Source: Bombella saccharophila (GTDB taxonomy: Bacteria > Pseudomonadota > Alphaproteobacteria > Acetobacterales > Acetobacteraceae). From it: a DNA stretch of 64,000 nt. The stretch spans positions 310,001-374,000 of the forward strand of contig NZ_JANIDW010000001.1 of the NCBI RefSeq assembly GCF_026385475.1. Direction: 5' to 3'. Below are positions 43,959-52,864 of the stretch, piece by piece; the first letter of the stretch is position 1; every line of letters begins with the position of its first letter. Under the pieces are notes generated by a model. The model was not told the origin of the DNA, searched no databases, and worked only from the letters and a program-made list of their open reading frames with translations. Both the position numbers and the translations under genes were made by a program.

Positions 43959-43962
43959 GGGC

Positions 43963-45519
43963 CTAGCGTTTTAAGCGTTGGAGGAGACGTGCGCGCAGCT
44001 CGGTGAGGTTTAAAACACCGAGGAGAAGGAGCAGCCCCCCATAAAGGGCCGCACTGCTGCTGATGAGCAGCATCAACATCCCTAATTTGGGTAGGGCATG
44101 CCAGTTGGGGAGGTTAGGGGCAAAGAGGGCCGTTCCACCCCATGCCCATAGCCCCATCAGCATGCCTGCCCCTAGGATACGCCCCGCGCGTGTCAGGCTT
44201 GTCATGGTGGGGAGGAAGGAGTCTCGCCGCCATAACATCCAGCCGAGGGCGAGCATATTCACGAGTGCGGCTAAGGTGCTGGCAAGGGGCGGGGCAAGAT
44301 GAGCTAATGAGCGGTAAAGGAGGAGATTGAGGGCGAGATTGAGCCCTAGCGTGACGAAACCGATACGCACAGGCGTTGTGGTATCGCCTTCAGCAAAAAA
44401 GGCCGGGGCTAATAATTTCACGATGATAAAAGCGGGCAGGCCAAGCGCATACATACGCAAAGCCGCTGCGGAGTTGTGAACATCACGGGGGGTGAAGTGC
44501 CCATAGCCAAATAGGGTTGCCATAATTTCTGGGGCGAGGCTGAATAGGCCAATCATTGCCGGTAGGCTGAGGAGCAGCGCGTAATCCAGAGCGCGGTTAA
44601 GGCTTGCTTGGAGGGCAGGGCGGTCATTGGCGGTGATATGGCGCGTAAAGAGGGGGAGAAGCGTTGTGCCTAACGCCGCCCCTAAGACGCCTAAAGGCAG
44701 CTGATTAACGCGGTCGGCAAAATAGAGCCACGAGATAGAGCCTGTGGGCAATAAGGTGGCGATGATGGTATCAATCGTGAGGTTGATTTGCGTTACGCCA
44801 GAGCCAATAAGCCCCGGCATCATACGGCGGAGTAAGCGTTTTATGTCGGCTGAAAGAGTGGGGCGGACCAAAGGGGGCATGACCCCGGCGCGTTTAGCGG
44901 CCCATAAAAGGCCGGCGAGTTGGACAATACCAGAGAGGGTAATGCCCCAAGCACTGGCTGGGGCGACGCTATGTTGCCCGCAATAAGCCCCGACTAAGAT
45001 GGCCGCAATCCCAACAATATTGAAGCTGATATAAGCAGCAGAGGCCGCCGCAAAATGGCTGCGTGCATTGAGGATGCCCGCCACAAGGGCCGCGCCGCAA
45101 ATCAGCACCGTATAGGGCATTGTAATGCGCGTGAGCTGGACTGCGAGGGTGAAACGCTCTGCCCCAGAATGGCGGAAGCCGGGGGCGATGAGGTCAATCA
45201 CCCATGGCATGAAGATTTCAGCAAGGAGGGTGAGGAAGGTGAGCCATAGCAGCAATAAGGAGAAGGCTTGCCCTGCGAGTAAGAGAGCTTGCTTGCGGCC
45301 CTGTTCTTCATAACGTGCGGTAAAGAGTGGCACAAAGGCTGCGTTAAGCGCGCCCTCGCCAAATAAGCGGCGGAACATATTGGGCAGGCGGAAGGCGATT
45401 TGATACGCATCTTGCACCGCTCCCGCACCGAGGAACATAGCAAGGAGCTGGTCTCGCACAAGGCCGAGCAGGCGGGAGAGCATGGTCCACCCGCCAACAG
45501 TGAGGAGGTTCCGCAGCAT
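43963..45519 (-). CDS. murJ: Lipid II flippase MurJ
   Basis: The 518-residue protein has 13-14 membrane helices and the MVF-family signature. LSRLLGLVRDQLLAMFLGAGAVQDAYQIAFRLPNMFRRLFGEGALNAAFVP at residues 13-65 contains the conserved Arg and Asp of helix 1, seen as LVRDQ and RRLFGEGA. It flips lipid II for peptidoglycan synthesis across the inner membrane. It is the last gene of tsaD-gpsA-gpx-murJ, 3 bases after the peroxidase. Charged residues within the first helices match the family, and the length is normal. Confidence 0.95.
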   Translation of the reverse strand: MLRNLLTVGGWTMLSRLLGLVRDQLLAMFLGAGAVQDAYQIAFRLPNMFRRLFGEGALNAAFVPLFTARYEEQGRKQALLLAGQAFSLLLLWLTFLTLLAEIFMPWVIDLIAPGFRHSGAERFTLAVQLTRITMPYTVLICGAALVAGILNARSHFAAASAAYISFNIVGIAAILVGAYCGQHSVAPASAWGITLSGIVQLAGLLWAAKRAGVMPPLVRPTLSADIKRLLRRMMPGLIGSGVTQINLTIDTIIATLLPTGSISWLYFADRVNQLPLGVLGAALGTTLLPLFTRHITANDRPALQASLNRALDYALLLSLPAMIGLFSLAPEIMATLFGYGHFTPRDVHNSAAALRMYALGLPAFIIVKLLAPAFFAEGDTTTPVRIGFVTLGLNLALNLLLYRSLAHLAPPLASTLAALVNMLALGWMLWRRDSFLPTMTSLTRAGRILGAGMLMGLWAWGGTALFAPNLPNWHALPKLGMLMLLISSSAALYGGLLLLLGVLNLTELRARLLQRLKR

Positions 45520-45522
45520 AAA

Positions 45523-46020
45523 TTAGCGGCGTTGTGCGCTTACCCGTTGGATTTCCTCCAACAGACGGGGGGCGTGCGGGGTTGTGAGAGGGGTGAACCA
45601 GCGTTGTAAATGCCCCTCCCGATTGATAAGATATTTATAGAAGTTCCAACGCGGGCGGGAGAGGAAGCCGCCTTCTTTTGCTAACCATTGAAAGAGTGGA
45701 ATCGCCGCATGTCCCTTGACGATGGATCGCGCGGCAAGGGGGAAACTCACACCATAACGCCGTTGGCAGAATTGCTTAATCTGCCCTGAATCCCCCGGTT
45801 CTTGCTGGCCAAAATCATTACTGGGAACGCCTAAGATGATAAGCCCATCCGGCGTAGAATGGCCCATCTCCCGCCAGAGTTGTTGGAGGCCCTCATATTG
45901 CTTGGTAAAGCCACATTCTGATGCTGTATTGACGATTAAAACCGGACGCCCCCGCCATTGTGAGAGGTCAATCTCTCCCCCTTCAAGCGCGGGTAGTTTG
46001 AAATCATACAGGCTGGTCAT
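45523..46020 (-). CDS. Glutathione peroxidase family protein
   Basis: The 165-residue thioredoxin-fold protein has the catalytic Cys36 in NTASECGFT (cysteine, not selenocysteine), LGVPSNDFGQQEPG with the conserved Gln, and WNFYKYLI with the conserved Trp-Asn. It should reduce hydroperoxides; bacterial Cys forms often use thioredoxin rather than glutathione. ATG 46020 with AGGA at about 9 bases upstream is chosen over the 8-residue longer frame. It follows gpsA by 56 bases and precedes murJ by 3. Confidence 0.92.
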   Translation of the reverse strand: MTSLYDFKLPALEGGEIDLSQWRGRPVLIVNTASECGFTKQYEGLQQLWREMGHSTPDGLIILGVPSNDFGQQEPGDSGQIKQFCQRRYGVSFPLAARSIVKGHAAIPLFQWLAKEGGFLSRPRWNFYKYLINREGHLQRWFTPLTTPHAPRLLEEIQRVSAQRR

Positions 46021-46076
46021 GAGGGTATATCCTGAAAGCAGCATAAGGCCATAAGGGCCGGACTCGGGGCGGCATA

Positions 46077-47048
46077 TTATTCAAAACAAGGAGGACGGTC
46101 CAATAATTCATCACGGGCTTGATGGGGGGTCAGCTCCCCGGAGAGTAAGCGGGTGATGACATTAATAATGGGCGTATCAATTTCAAAACGGCGGCCAAGT
46201 TCGCGTAGGGTTGGGGCGGTGAGAACGCCTTCTGCCACTGTATTGCGGCGGGCGAGGATGTCGTCAATATTCTCGCCCTTACCCATTGCCACACCAAGGC
46301 TATAATTGCGTGAGCCCGCCCCCGTGGCAGTGAGGATGAGGTCTCCCATCCCAGCGAGGCCGTACATAGTACGCCCTTGCCCGCCCATAGCTTCGACAAG
46401 GCGGGCGGTCTCGGCTAAAGCACGGGTAATGATGGCAGCACGGGCATTTTCTCCCATGCCTGCCCCCACACTAATGCCCGCTCCAATGGCGATGACATTT
46501 TTCGCAGCCCCAGCAAGTTGCACACCAAGCGGGTCCGTACTGGCATAAAGACGTAAGCTCGGTGTTGTGAGGGCCTGCGTAAGTTGTGCGCTTAATGCGG
46601 CATCCTCTGTAGCTAGCGTGGCCGCGCTGGGCATACCTTGGGCGACTTCGATAGCAAAATTGGGACCGGATAAAACCGCAGCAGGGCGGCCGGGCATGGT
46701 TTGGGCGAGGACCTCCAACGGGAGGAGGAAGGTGCCTTGCTCCATCCCTTTGCAGCATGTGACGACAGGGACATGAGCAGCAAGCTGCTTTTGTAGTGCA
46801 AGGCTCGTATCACGCAGCCCCTGAGTGGGGACGACCAGCAACACAATATCCGCCTCGCTAGGCAATGAGCTGGAAATTGTAACGCTCTCGGGGACGGTCA
46901 CTTGGGGGAGATGCGGCATGTTACGCGTCCCTGCGGGGACGGGGGTGCGCGTCCATAAGCTGACCTTAGCAATAGGGGCGAGGCTACAGGCGAGGGCGAT
47001 TCCCCACGCTCCAGCCCCGATGACGGCAATGCGTGGCGGGGCAGTCAT
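46077..47048 (-). CDS. gpsA: Glycerol-3-phosphate dehydrogenase [NAD(P)+]
   Basis: The 323-residue enzyme has the N-terminal Rossmann motif IAVIGAGAWGIALA, the LSGPNFAIEVAQGMP segment, a KNVIAIGAGISVG lysine helix and GLAGMGDLILTATG. It makes sn-glycerol 3-phosphate from dihydroxyacetone phosphate for phospholipid synthesis. ATG 47048 overlaps the tsaD stop by 4 bases (ATGA); the longer frame into tsaD is not used. tsaD-gpsA is a conserved alphaproteobacterial pair. Confidence 0.95.
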   Translation of the reverse strand: MTAPPRIAVIGAGAWGIALACSLAPIAKVSLWTRTPVPAGTRNMPHLPQVTVPESVTISSSLPSEADIVLLVVPTQGLRDTSLALQKQLAAHVPVVTCCKGMEQGTFLLPLEVLAQTMPGRPAAVLSGPNFAIEVAQGMPSAATLATEDAALSAQLTQALTTPSLRLYASTDPLGVQLAGAAKNVIAIGAGISVGAGMGENARAAIITRALAETARLVEAMGGQGRTMYGLAGMGDLILTATGAGSRNYSLGVAMGKGENIDDILARRNTVAEGVLTAPTLRELGRRFEIDTPIINVITRLLSGELTPHQARDELLDRPPCFE

Positions 47049-48160
47049 GATGATGGCTCCATTAACGAGGGGGAGATTGAAGCAGAAGGATGAGCAGAAG
47101 GCGCACAGCGTTCGCTTAACGGCCAACGAGGGCGTGGGGCAAGGGCAATATCACCGGGTTGCTCACCTTGATATAGGCGTTCCAAAGTGGCCCAGCCAAT
47201 CATGGCTGCATTATCGGTGCAGAAGCGCAAAGGCGGGGCGAGGAAGGCGATATGATGCTCTTGTGCAATGTTCTCTAAGCGTTGGCGCAGCGTCTGATTC
47301 GCAGCCACTCCACCCGCTACGACCAAAGCTGTGACCGGTGGGACCGTAGCGAGAGCTTGCTTTACACGGTCTGTCATTACATCAGCGACAGCTTGCTGAA
47401 AGGATGCAGCAAGATCTGCGGCGATGTGTCGAGGCAGAGCCTCTCGGCCAAAGGGTTCAAGATAGCGGGAGACGGCTGTTTTAAGTCCGGAGAAGGAGAA
47501 GTCACAGCCGGGGCGACCTTTGAGCGGGCGGGGCAGGGTGTAAGCGCGGGGGTTACCCTCTTTTGCCAGTGCCTCCAAAGCGGGGCCGCCGGGCCAGCCA
47601 AGGCCAAGCATCTTTGCAACTTTATCGAAGGCTTCCCCTGCAGAATCATCAATCGTACCGCCAAGACGGCGATATTGGCCGACGCCTTCCACAAGGATGC
47701 ATTGGCAATGCCCCCCAGAGACTAACAAGGCTAAGTAAGGGAAGTTTGGTGCGGTTTCTTCTGGGCGGAGAGAGGCCGGTAGGCGTGGTGTGAGGATGTG
47801 CGCTTCAATATGATTAATGCCCATAAAGGGCTTCCCGCGCGCCATGGCTAGCCCCTTGGCGTAAGAGCTACCAACAATCAAACCGCCAATTAAACCGGGG
47901 CCTGTCGTGGCGGCAAAAAGGGCAATATCGCTAAGGGCTAGCCCTGCACGCTCTAAGGTGAGGTCCACAAGGCTGGGCAAAGCTTTAAGATGGGCACGGG
48001 CGGCAATTTCCGGCACGACCCCCCCTAAGGCTGCGTGGTCCTCTTGCGAGAGGACGCTTTCCCCCAACAAGGTGCCATGACTATCGAGAATCGCGCAGGC
48101 GGTATCATCGCAGGAGGTCTCAATAGCTAAGAGGGGGGTGAGGGAGGATAGGTCGGACAT
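47045..48160 (-). CDS. tsaD: tRNA N6-adenosine threonylcarbamoyltransferase TsaD
   Basis: The 371-residue ASKHA-fold protein has LAIETSCDDTACAI, the metal-binding HIEAH motif (GINHIEAHIL), SGGHCQ, and a C-terminal AAMIGW segment. With TsaB, TsaE and threonylcarbamoyl-AMP it makes t6A37 in tRNAs reading ANN codons. It starts divergently from hemC over 69 bases, a typical alphaproteobacterial arrangement, and has AAGG a few bases before the ATG. The Ser-rich tail after the core is slightly longer than in E. coli. Confidence 0.96.
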   Translation of the reverse strand: MSDLSSLTPLLAIETSCDDTACAILDSHGTLLGESVLSQEDHAALGGVVPEIAARAHLKALPSLVDLTLERAGLALSDIALFAATTGPGLIGGLIVGSSYAKGLAMARGKPFMGINHIEAHILTPRLPASLRPEETAPNFPYLALLVSGGHCQCILVEGVGQYRRLGGTIDDSAGEAFDKVAKMLGLGWPGGPALEALAKEGNPRAYTLPRPLKGRPGCDFSFSGLKTAVSRYLEPFGREALPRHIAADLAASFQQAVADVMTDRVKQALATVPPVTALVVAGGVAANQTLRQRLENIAQEHHIAFLAPPLRFCTDNAAMIGWATLERLYQGEQPGDIALAPRPRWPLSERCAPSAHPSASISPSLMEPSS

Positions 48161-48229
48161 AGTGCCTTATTATGCCGGATTCTCCAGAAGCATGACACCC
48201 CTTAGAAAATCGGTTATGGAGGGCAGACC

Positions 48230-49279
48230 ATGAATGCTTCTTCTTTTTCTTCCGCTTCGCTCCAAAAGGTCGCTGCTGAGGCAGCGCGCCGTTCGCACGC
48301 GCAAACCCCGCCGGACCGCCGTAAACTCCCCTTACGAGTGGGGACGCGGGCATCCCCACTGGCCCTTGTGCAAACGCGGCATTTTTTAACGCGGCTAACG
48401 CGATTTTGCCCCGTATTGCGGGATATGGGGGCTTTTAAAGAGGAGCAGATGCAAACCTCTGGCGACCTGAATCTAAAAGACAGGCTCGCTGAGATTGGCG
48501 GAAAAGGGCTGTTCTCTAAGGAAATTCATGAGCTTCTCGCTGTAGGTGGGATTGATTTTGCCGTCCATAGTCTCAAAGACCTTGAGACGCATCTCCCGCC
48601 GGGGCTTGTGCTAGCTTGTACGATGAAGCGTGAAGATGCGCGCGATGTCCTCATGCTACGTAAGCGTGGGGTAAAGGTGGACCCGGCTAAGCCGTTTGAT
48701 TGCCTGCCAGAAGGGGCCTTAGTGGGCTGTGCGTCTGTACGGCGGCAAGCGCAGATGCTCCATGTCCGGCCAGACCTCCGCTTCACCCTTCTGCGTGGAA
48801 ATGTGCAGACTCGCTTGGATAAGCTGGGTGCGGGGCAATGTGATGCCACCTTGTTGGCTTATGCGGGGCTAAAACGGTTAGGCATGGAGGACCGGATTGA
48901 TGTTCCTCTCTCCCCCGAGGTGATGTTGCCTGCCTCTGGCCAAGGGATTGTCGGCGTTACCGTGCGCGAGAGCGATCATGAATTACGGGAGCTTCTCTCA
49001 GCTATCGAGGACCCGGAGGCCCGCGCTGTTGCAACGGCTGAGCGTGCTTTATTGGCAGAGCTTGATGGCTCGTGCCGGACCCCGATTGGGGGTTATGCCC
49101 AGTTGAAAGAAGGGCGGTTGCATCTCTCTGGCCTTGTGGCGAGTGAGGATGGCACCTTCTTGCTACGGCGTGAGTATGAGGGTCTCCCAGAGGATGCCGC
49201 GCGGATGGGGTATGAGCTTGCTTGTGAGCTAAGGCGCGATACACCACCGGCGATTTTTGCAAAGATTGTTCAATCATAA
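48230..49279 (+). CDS. hemC: Porphobilinogen deaminase (hydroxymethylbilane synthase)
   Basis: The 349-residue protein has LRVGTRASPLALVQT, GGKGLFSKEIHELL, the AVHSLKDLE region, and the dipyrromethane-cofactor Cys282 in LDGSCRTPIGGYA. It joins four porphobilinogens into hydroxymethylbilane for heme. About 35 extra residues, rich in Ser, Ala and Arg, precede the core. ATG 48230 has a good GGAGG about 8 bases upstream and no other Met lies before the core, so the extension is probably real. hemD follows after 2 bases. Confidence 0.95.
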   Translation: MNASSFSSASLQKVAAEAARRSHAQTPPDRRKLPLRVGTRASPLALVQTRHFLTRLTRFCPVLRDMGAFKEEQMQTSGDLNLKDRLAEIGGKGLFSKEIHELLAVGGIDFAVHSLKDLETHLPPGLVLACTMKREDARDVLMLRKRGVKVDPAKPFDCLPEGALVGCASVRRQAQMLHVRPDLRFTLLRGNVQTRLDKLGAGQCDATLLAYAGLKRLGMEDRIDVPLSPEVMLPASGQGIVGVTVRESDHELRELLSAIEDPEARAVATAERALLAELDGSCRTPIGGYAQLKEGRLHLSGLVASEDGTFLLRREYEGLPEDAARMGYELACELRRDTPPAIFAKIVQS

Positions 49280-49281
49280 AG

Positions 49282-49965
49282 ATGATGCGCCGGGTTGTTC
49301 TTATCACCCGGCCAGAGCCGGGCTTGCGGGAGACACTTGCGCGTGTGCAGGCACAAGGTTGGCACGGTGTGGCAAGCCCTGTGATGCACATACAGCCCAC
49401 CCCGCCTATTGCTGATTATCCCTGCCAGGCGATGTTGGTGACGAGTCGGCAGGTCCTCCCTTTTTTAGCGCATCAGAATCGAGAGCGTTTGGTCCTGACT
49501 GTGGGGGAGGCCACAGCGCGTCATGCGCGGGCGATGGGCTTTCAGCATGTCGAGGCCGCAAGTGGTGACCAAGAAGCGTTAGAGGCTCTTTGCCAACAAA
49601 AAGGCTTGCGCGGGCCGAGCCTTGTTTTGGCGTGTGGACGTGGGCGTGATGGCCAGCTTTACGGGGCAGGGCTAGTGCAGTCCTTGGGGGTGCAGCGGCT
49701 CGAGGCGTATCATGTACGGCCGGTTCCGTCTTTAAGCGATGCAGCCCTGAGGGCTCTTGCTCATGATGAGGTAACGGCCATCCTCTTTTATTCGCGTGAG
49801 ACGGTAACGCTTTTTATGGAACTCTGCCCCGCAGAGCTACGCGCTGTATTACGCCATTGCCGTGCGCTTTGCTTGTCGGAGGCCATCGCAGCCCATGCCA
49901 GAAGCTATGATATATGGGGCGAGGTGGAGTTTGGACCTCCTCTTACCCTTTTGGGCCACATATAG
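49282..49965 (+). CDS. hemD: Uroporphyrinogen-III synthase
   Basis: The 227-residue protein opens with RRVVLITRPEPGLRETLARV, the usual HemD start, and has a two-lobed pattern with a VTAILFYSRETVTLF segment in the second half. It closes and flips hydroxymethylbilane to uroporphyrinogen III. HemD sequences diverge strongly, so the 2-base linkage to hemC is key support. It ends convergently with secB 46 bases away. Confidence 0.92.
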   Translation: MMRRVVLITRPEPGLRETLARVQAQGWHGVASPVMHIQPTPPIADYPCQAMLVTSRQVLPFLAHQNRERLVLTVGEATARHARAMGFQHVEAASGDQEALEALCQQKGLRGPSLVLACGRGRDGQLYGAGLVQSLGVQRLEAYHVRPVPSLSDAALRALAHDEVTAILFYSRETVTLFMELCPAELRAVLRHCRALCLSEAIAAHARSYDIWGEVEFGPPLTLLGHI

Positions 49966-50011
49966 CGGCTATGGAGGGTAAAAGGAGGCCAAGAGGCTAG
50001 GCCTTCGGTGA

Positions 50012-50530
50012 TTATGCTTCGCCTTCTGGCTCGGGGAAGTTTTGTTCCTGCTTTGCTTGCCATAGGGCTGCGAAATCAATCGGCTGGAGAACAACCGGCG
50101 GGAAGCCCCCATCACGCGTTACATCACTGATGATGGCGCGGGCGAAGGGGAAGAGCAAACGAGGGATTTCAACCAACAGAATCGGCTCAATCAGCTCTTG
50201 GGGTGGGTTCTCTAGCGTGATGATGGCGGCATAGGAGAGCTCTGCAATAAAGACGACAGGACCAGCCGTTTGCTCACCCTCAGCAGGGGCCTCGGTGGCT
50301 TCTGCACGGATGATGAGCGTGACCTCATAGATGGATTGCTCTTCCTCAATCCGGCTGGCTTGGACATCAATATTCACACCTACTTGCGGTGGTGCTTGGA
50401 GGGAGGCAAAGGTCGCTGCTCCGCGGGGGACTTCAAAAGAGAGGTCCTTTGTATATTGCAGATTAATGGCCAAAGGCAGGGCTGGAGGGGTGTTATCCTG
50501 CCCAGCGGTAGGGCCGTTAGAAGCTGACAT
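50012..50530 (-). CDS. secB: Protein-export chaperone SecB
   Basis: The 172-residue protein has the SecB core: LAINLQYTKDLSFEVP, VNIDVQASR, FIAELSYAAIITLENPP and LFPFARAIISDVTRDGGFPPVVLQPIDF. It forms a tetramer that keeps secreted precursors unfolded and hands them to SecA. An Ala/Glu/Gly-rich insert (about residues 78-90) and an acidic tail are typical for alphaproteobacteria. AAGGA lies about 10 bases before ATG 50530. It is divergent from the Tim44-like gene. Confidence 0.95.
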   Translation of the reverse strand: MSASNGPTAGQDNTPPALPLAINLQYTKDLSFEVPRGAATFASLQAPPQVGVNIDVQASRIEEEQSIYEVTLIIRAEATEAPAEGEQTAGPVVFIAELSYAAIITLENPPQELIEPILLVEIPRLLFPFARAIISDVTRDGGFPPVVLQPIDFAALWQAKQEQNFPEPEGEA

Positions 50531-50795
50531 GGGGGGTCATCCTTGCATGATGAGAGGATTATAAGGTGATGTATGCATGCTTTATGAGGACAATCTCCCC
50601 ACAAAGTAGAGGCGTCTATCGTTCTCAGGCGGTAGCATGTCTTAGGGAGAGGGCCAAGCGAGAGGGATGATCTTTTATCGAAATTCTGGCATGTTTTTAG
50701 GAACAAAAAAGAGGTGTATTTGTGCTTATCCTGTTACTAAGGAGCAATAGATGCTCTTGAGATTGTAGCGGGGGCGTCCTACCTATGAGGAATTA

Positions 50796-51545
50796 TTGGG
50801 GGAAGTGCATTATGCCTTCCCAGCTTGGATGGATGATTTAGGACATACAATGGTGGATTTCCCCTGGGATATCGTGGTGTGGGCTGTAGTAGCTGTCATT
50901 ATTGGCAGTGCTGTATTTTTTGTATTAGGGCGGCGTATGGGTGCGCAGGCTTTCCGGCGTGAGACGATCTCTTCTTCCTTAGCTGTGCGTGCCTCCAAGG
51001 AGGCTTCGTCGGCAGATGCGCTTAAGCCACCACCTTTGCCTAACCGCGTCGGACCGGAGCAAAAAGTAACAGAATATGGCATCCCAACGGGCGATAGTGC
51101 TTTAGCGCAGTCCCTGGGGCGAGTCGGTGATGTTGTAAGTGGCTTCTCAGCAGAATTTTTTCTTAAAAAAGCGGAAGATGTATTTGCACGAACAGTGAAG
51201 GCTTTCGCTTGTGCTGATCGGTCAATGCTTGCATCTGTTCTCGCCCCTGAGTTGCTAGAGCATTTTACGAAAGTGCTTGATGAACGTGCTGAACGACATG
51301 AGCAAGTGCATCTGGAGTTACGGCAGATCGAACGGCTAGAGTACATCTTTGCAACGGGGGATAAAGCAGAAGAGGGGCCGTGCCAGTTAGGGGTGCGGAT
51401 TATCTCGTGGCAGGTCAGTTATTGCCGGGATGAAAAAGGGACCATCGTCGAAGGGACAGAAGCTTTGACGGAATTTAGGGATTGTTGGACCTTTGAATAT
51501 GATATGAAAGGCCAATGGAAGATTGTTGCAACAAGGGCGGATTGA
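50796..51545 (+). CDS. Tim44-like membrane protein (TimA-type)
   Basis: This protein of about 249 residues has one N-terminal membrane helix (IVVWAVVAVIIGSAVFFVLG), a charged linker (about 45-85, KPPPLPNRVG) and a C-terminal Tim44-like domain with FLKKAEDVFARTVKAFACADRSML and FRDCWTFEYDMKGQWKIVATRAD. Alphaproteobacterial homologues have been compared with mitochondrial Tim44. The start is uncertain: TTG 50796 has GAGGAA too close (3 bases), GTG 50805 is better spaced (12 bases), and ATG 50829 also works. Its position between secB and mltA is conserved in Acetobacteraceae. Its exact role is unknown; an envelope or secretion link is only inferred. Confidence 0.82.
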   Translation: MGEVHYAFPAWMDDLGHTMVDFPWDIVVWAVVAVIIGSAVFFVLGRRMGAQAFRRETISSSLAVRASKEASSADALKPPPLPNRVGPEQKVTEYGIPTGDSALAQSLGRVGDVVSGFSAEFFLKKAEDVFARTVKAFACADRSMLASVLAPELLEHFTKVLDERAERHEQVHLELRQIERLEYIFATGDKAEEGPCQLGVRIISWQVSYCRDEKGTIVEGTEALTEFRDCWTFEYDMKGQWKIVATRAD

Positions 51546-51628
51546 GCGTCTTTGGGGGCAAAAAGCCTCTCTCATATATGTGATGGGAGATTATATTGAA
51601 ACAGTCCACTACTCTAAGGTGGACCGTA

Positions 51629-52864
51629 ATGTGTCGTGGTATGATGAAACGTTCTTTTCCTTCAATTAGTGTTGTTATGTTCCCTTTACTGGTGGCTCTG
51701 GCAGGTTGTATGCCGGGTTTGCCTTCGGGGAAAATGGATGTGACATCAGCAGAGTATAGCAATCTCTCTGGTTGGGAGCGTGAAGATCATCCACGGCTTA
51801 TTAAAATGTTAGCTGATGAATGTCAGCGCATTGATAAACTTCCCGCCGGGACGTTTTTAGGTGGGGCACGGACTCTGCCTTCTGGGCAGCATGTGGAAGA
51901 TTGGCGTAATGTATGCGCAGCTCTTGCAGATGTGCAGAATGGTGATGATGCACAAGCGCGGCAGTTTTTTGAGACATGGTTTCAGCCTTATTTAGTCGTT
52001 AAAGGGGCATTTTATACAGGATATTATGACCCAGAAGTCCCCGCCTCTCTTACAAAAGGTGGTGCGTATCAGATCCCTCTTTATCGTCGTCCTAAAGACC
52101 TTCTCCGGGGGCGTAATGCCAATGGTGAGTTAGAGTTTGGGCATTGGGTGAATTCAGTATTCCGCCCTTATGATGACCGAGCCGCTATTGATGGTGGGTC
52201 TTTGGAGGGGAGAGGGCTAGAATTAGCATGGTTAAAAAGCCCGTTAGATCTTTTCCTATTGCAAACACAAGGTTCTGGTCGCTTGCGGTTGCAGGATGGG
52301 GGGGAGATGTTTGTTGGGTATGACGGCCGCAATGGGCAGCCTTATGTACCGATCGGGCGTGTGTTAGTACATAAAGGCGAGATGCGCGCAGAGGATGTGA
52401 ATATTAAGAATATTCGCGCGTGGTTGGAGGCACATCCAGACCAAGTGAAGCCCGTCTTGGAAGCAAATCCGAGTTATGTTTTTTTCCGCCCTGTAGAGCG
52501 TAAGGCTGAGGAAGGGCCGATGGGGGCTTTTGGCGTACCGCTAACAGCGGGTCGTTCTATGGCTGTGGATAGGCGGCTTATTGGATATGGGATGCCAATA
52601 TGGGCTGATATGAGCGGTAAAGGGCGTGATGGGCAGGCTGTTATATGGGCGCAGATGACGTTTGCCCAAGATACAGGGAGCGATATACGAGGGGCTGGAC
52701 GGGGCGACCTCTTCCTTGGTTGGGGGCAGGAAGCTGCTAATATTGCGGGGAACATGAAGGATTATGGCCGTATGTTTGTTTTGGTCCCACGCACCTCTTT
52801 GACGCTCGCACCCAATGTTCCGGCCGGGCAGGCAACCGCTGGAGGGGGACAGACGGCCAAATGA
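51629..52864 (+). CDS. mltA: Membrane-bound lytic murein transglycosylase A (MltA)
   Basis: The 411-residue lipoprotein has a lipobox LVALAGC (Cys27), a long substrate-binding region (FYTGYYDPEVPASL, LQTQGSGRLRLQDG), and the C-terminal 3D domain with DTGSDIRGAGRGDLFLGWG carrying the catalytic Asp. It cleaves peptidoglycan glycan chains, making 1,6-anhydromuropeptides, from the inner face of the outer membrane. ATG 51629 is chosen because AAGGTGG lies 6 bases before it; the TTG at 51596 and ATGs at 51641/51644 are alternatives. Its stop overlaps the methyltransferase ATG by 4 bases. Confidence 0.93.
   Translation: MCRGMMKRSFPSISVVMFPLLVALAGCMPGLPSGKMDVTSAEYSNLSGWEREDHPRLIKMLADECQRIDKLPAGTFLGGARTLPSGQHVEDWRNVCAALADVQNGDDAQARQFFETWFQPYLVVKGAFYTGYYDPEVPASLTKGGAYQIPLYRRPKDLLRGRNANGELEFGHWVNSVFRPYDDRAAIDGGSLEGRGLELAWLKSPLDLFLLQTQGSGRLRLQDGGEMFVGYDGRNGQPYVPIGRVLVHKGEMRAEDVNIKNIRAWLEAHPDQVKPVLEANPSYVFFRPVERKAEEGPMGAFGVPLTAGRSMAVDRRLIGYGMPIWADMSGKGRDGQAVIWAQMTFAQDTGSDIRGAGRGDLFLGWGQEAANIAGNMKDYGRMFVLVPRTSLTLAPNVPAGQATAGGGQTAK

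Noticed and set aside
49986-50004. AGGCC/GGCCT repeat between hemD and secB as a terminator
   Set aside because: The stem is only 5 bp and has no T-tail.
50531-50795. 265-base gap between secB and the Tim44-like gene as an RNA gene
   Set aside because: No tRNA fold, strong hairpin or repeated structure was found; it is best seen as two divergent promoters.
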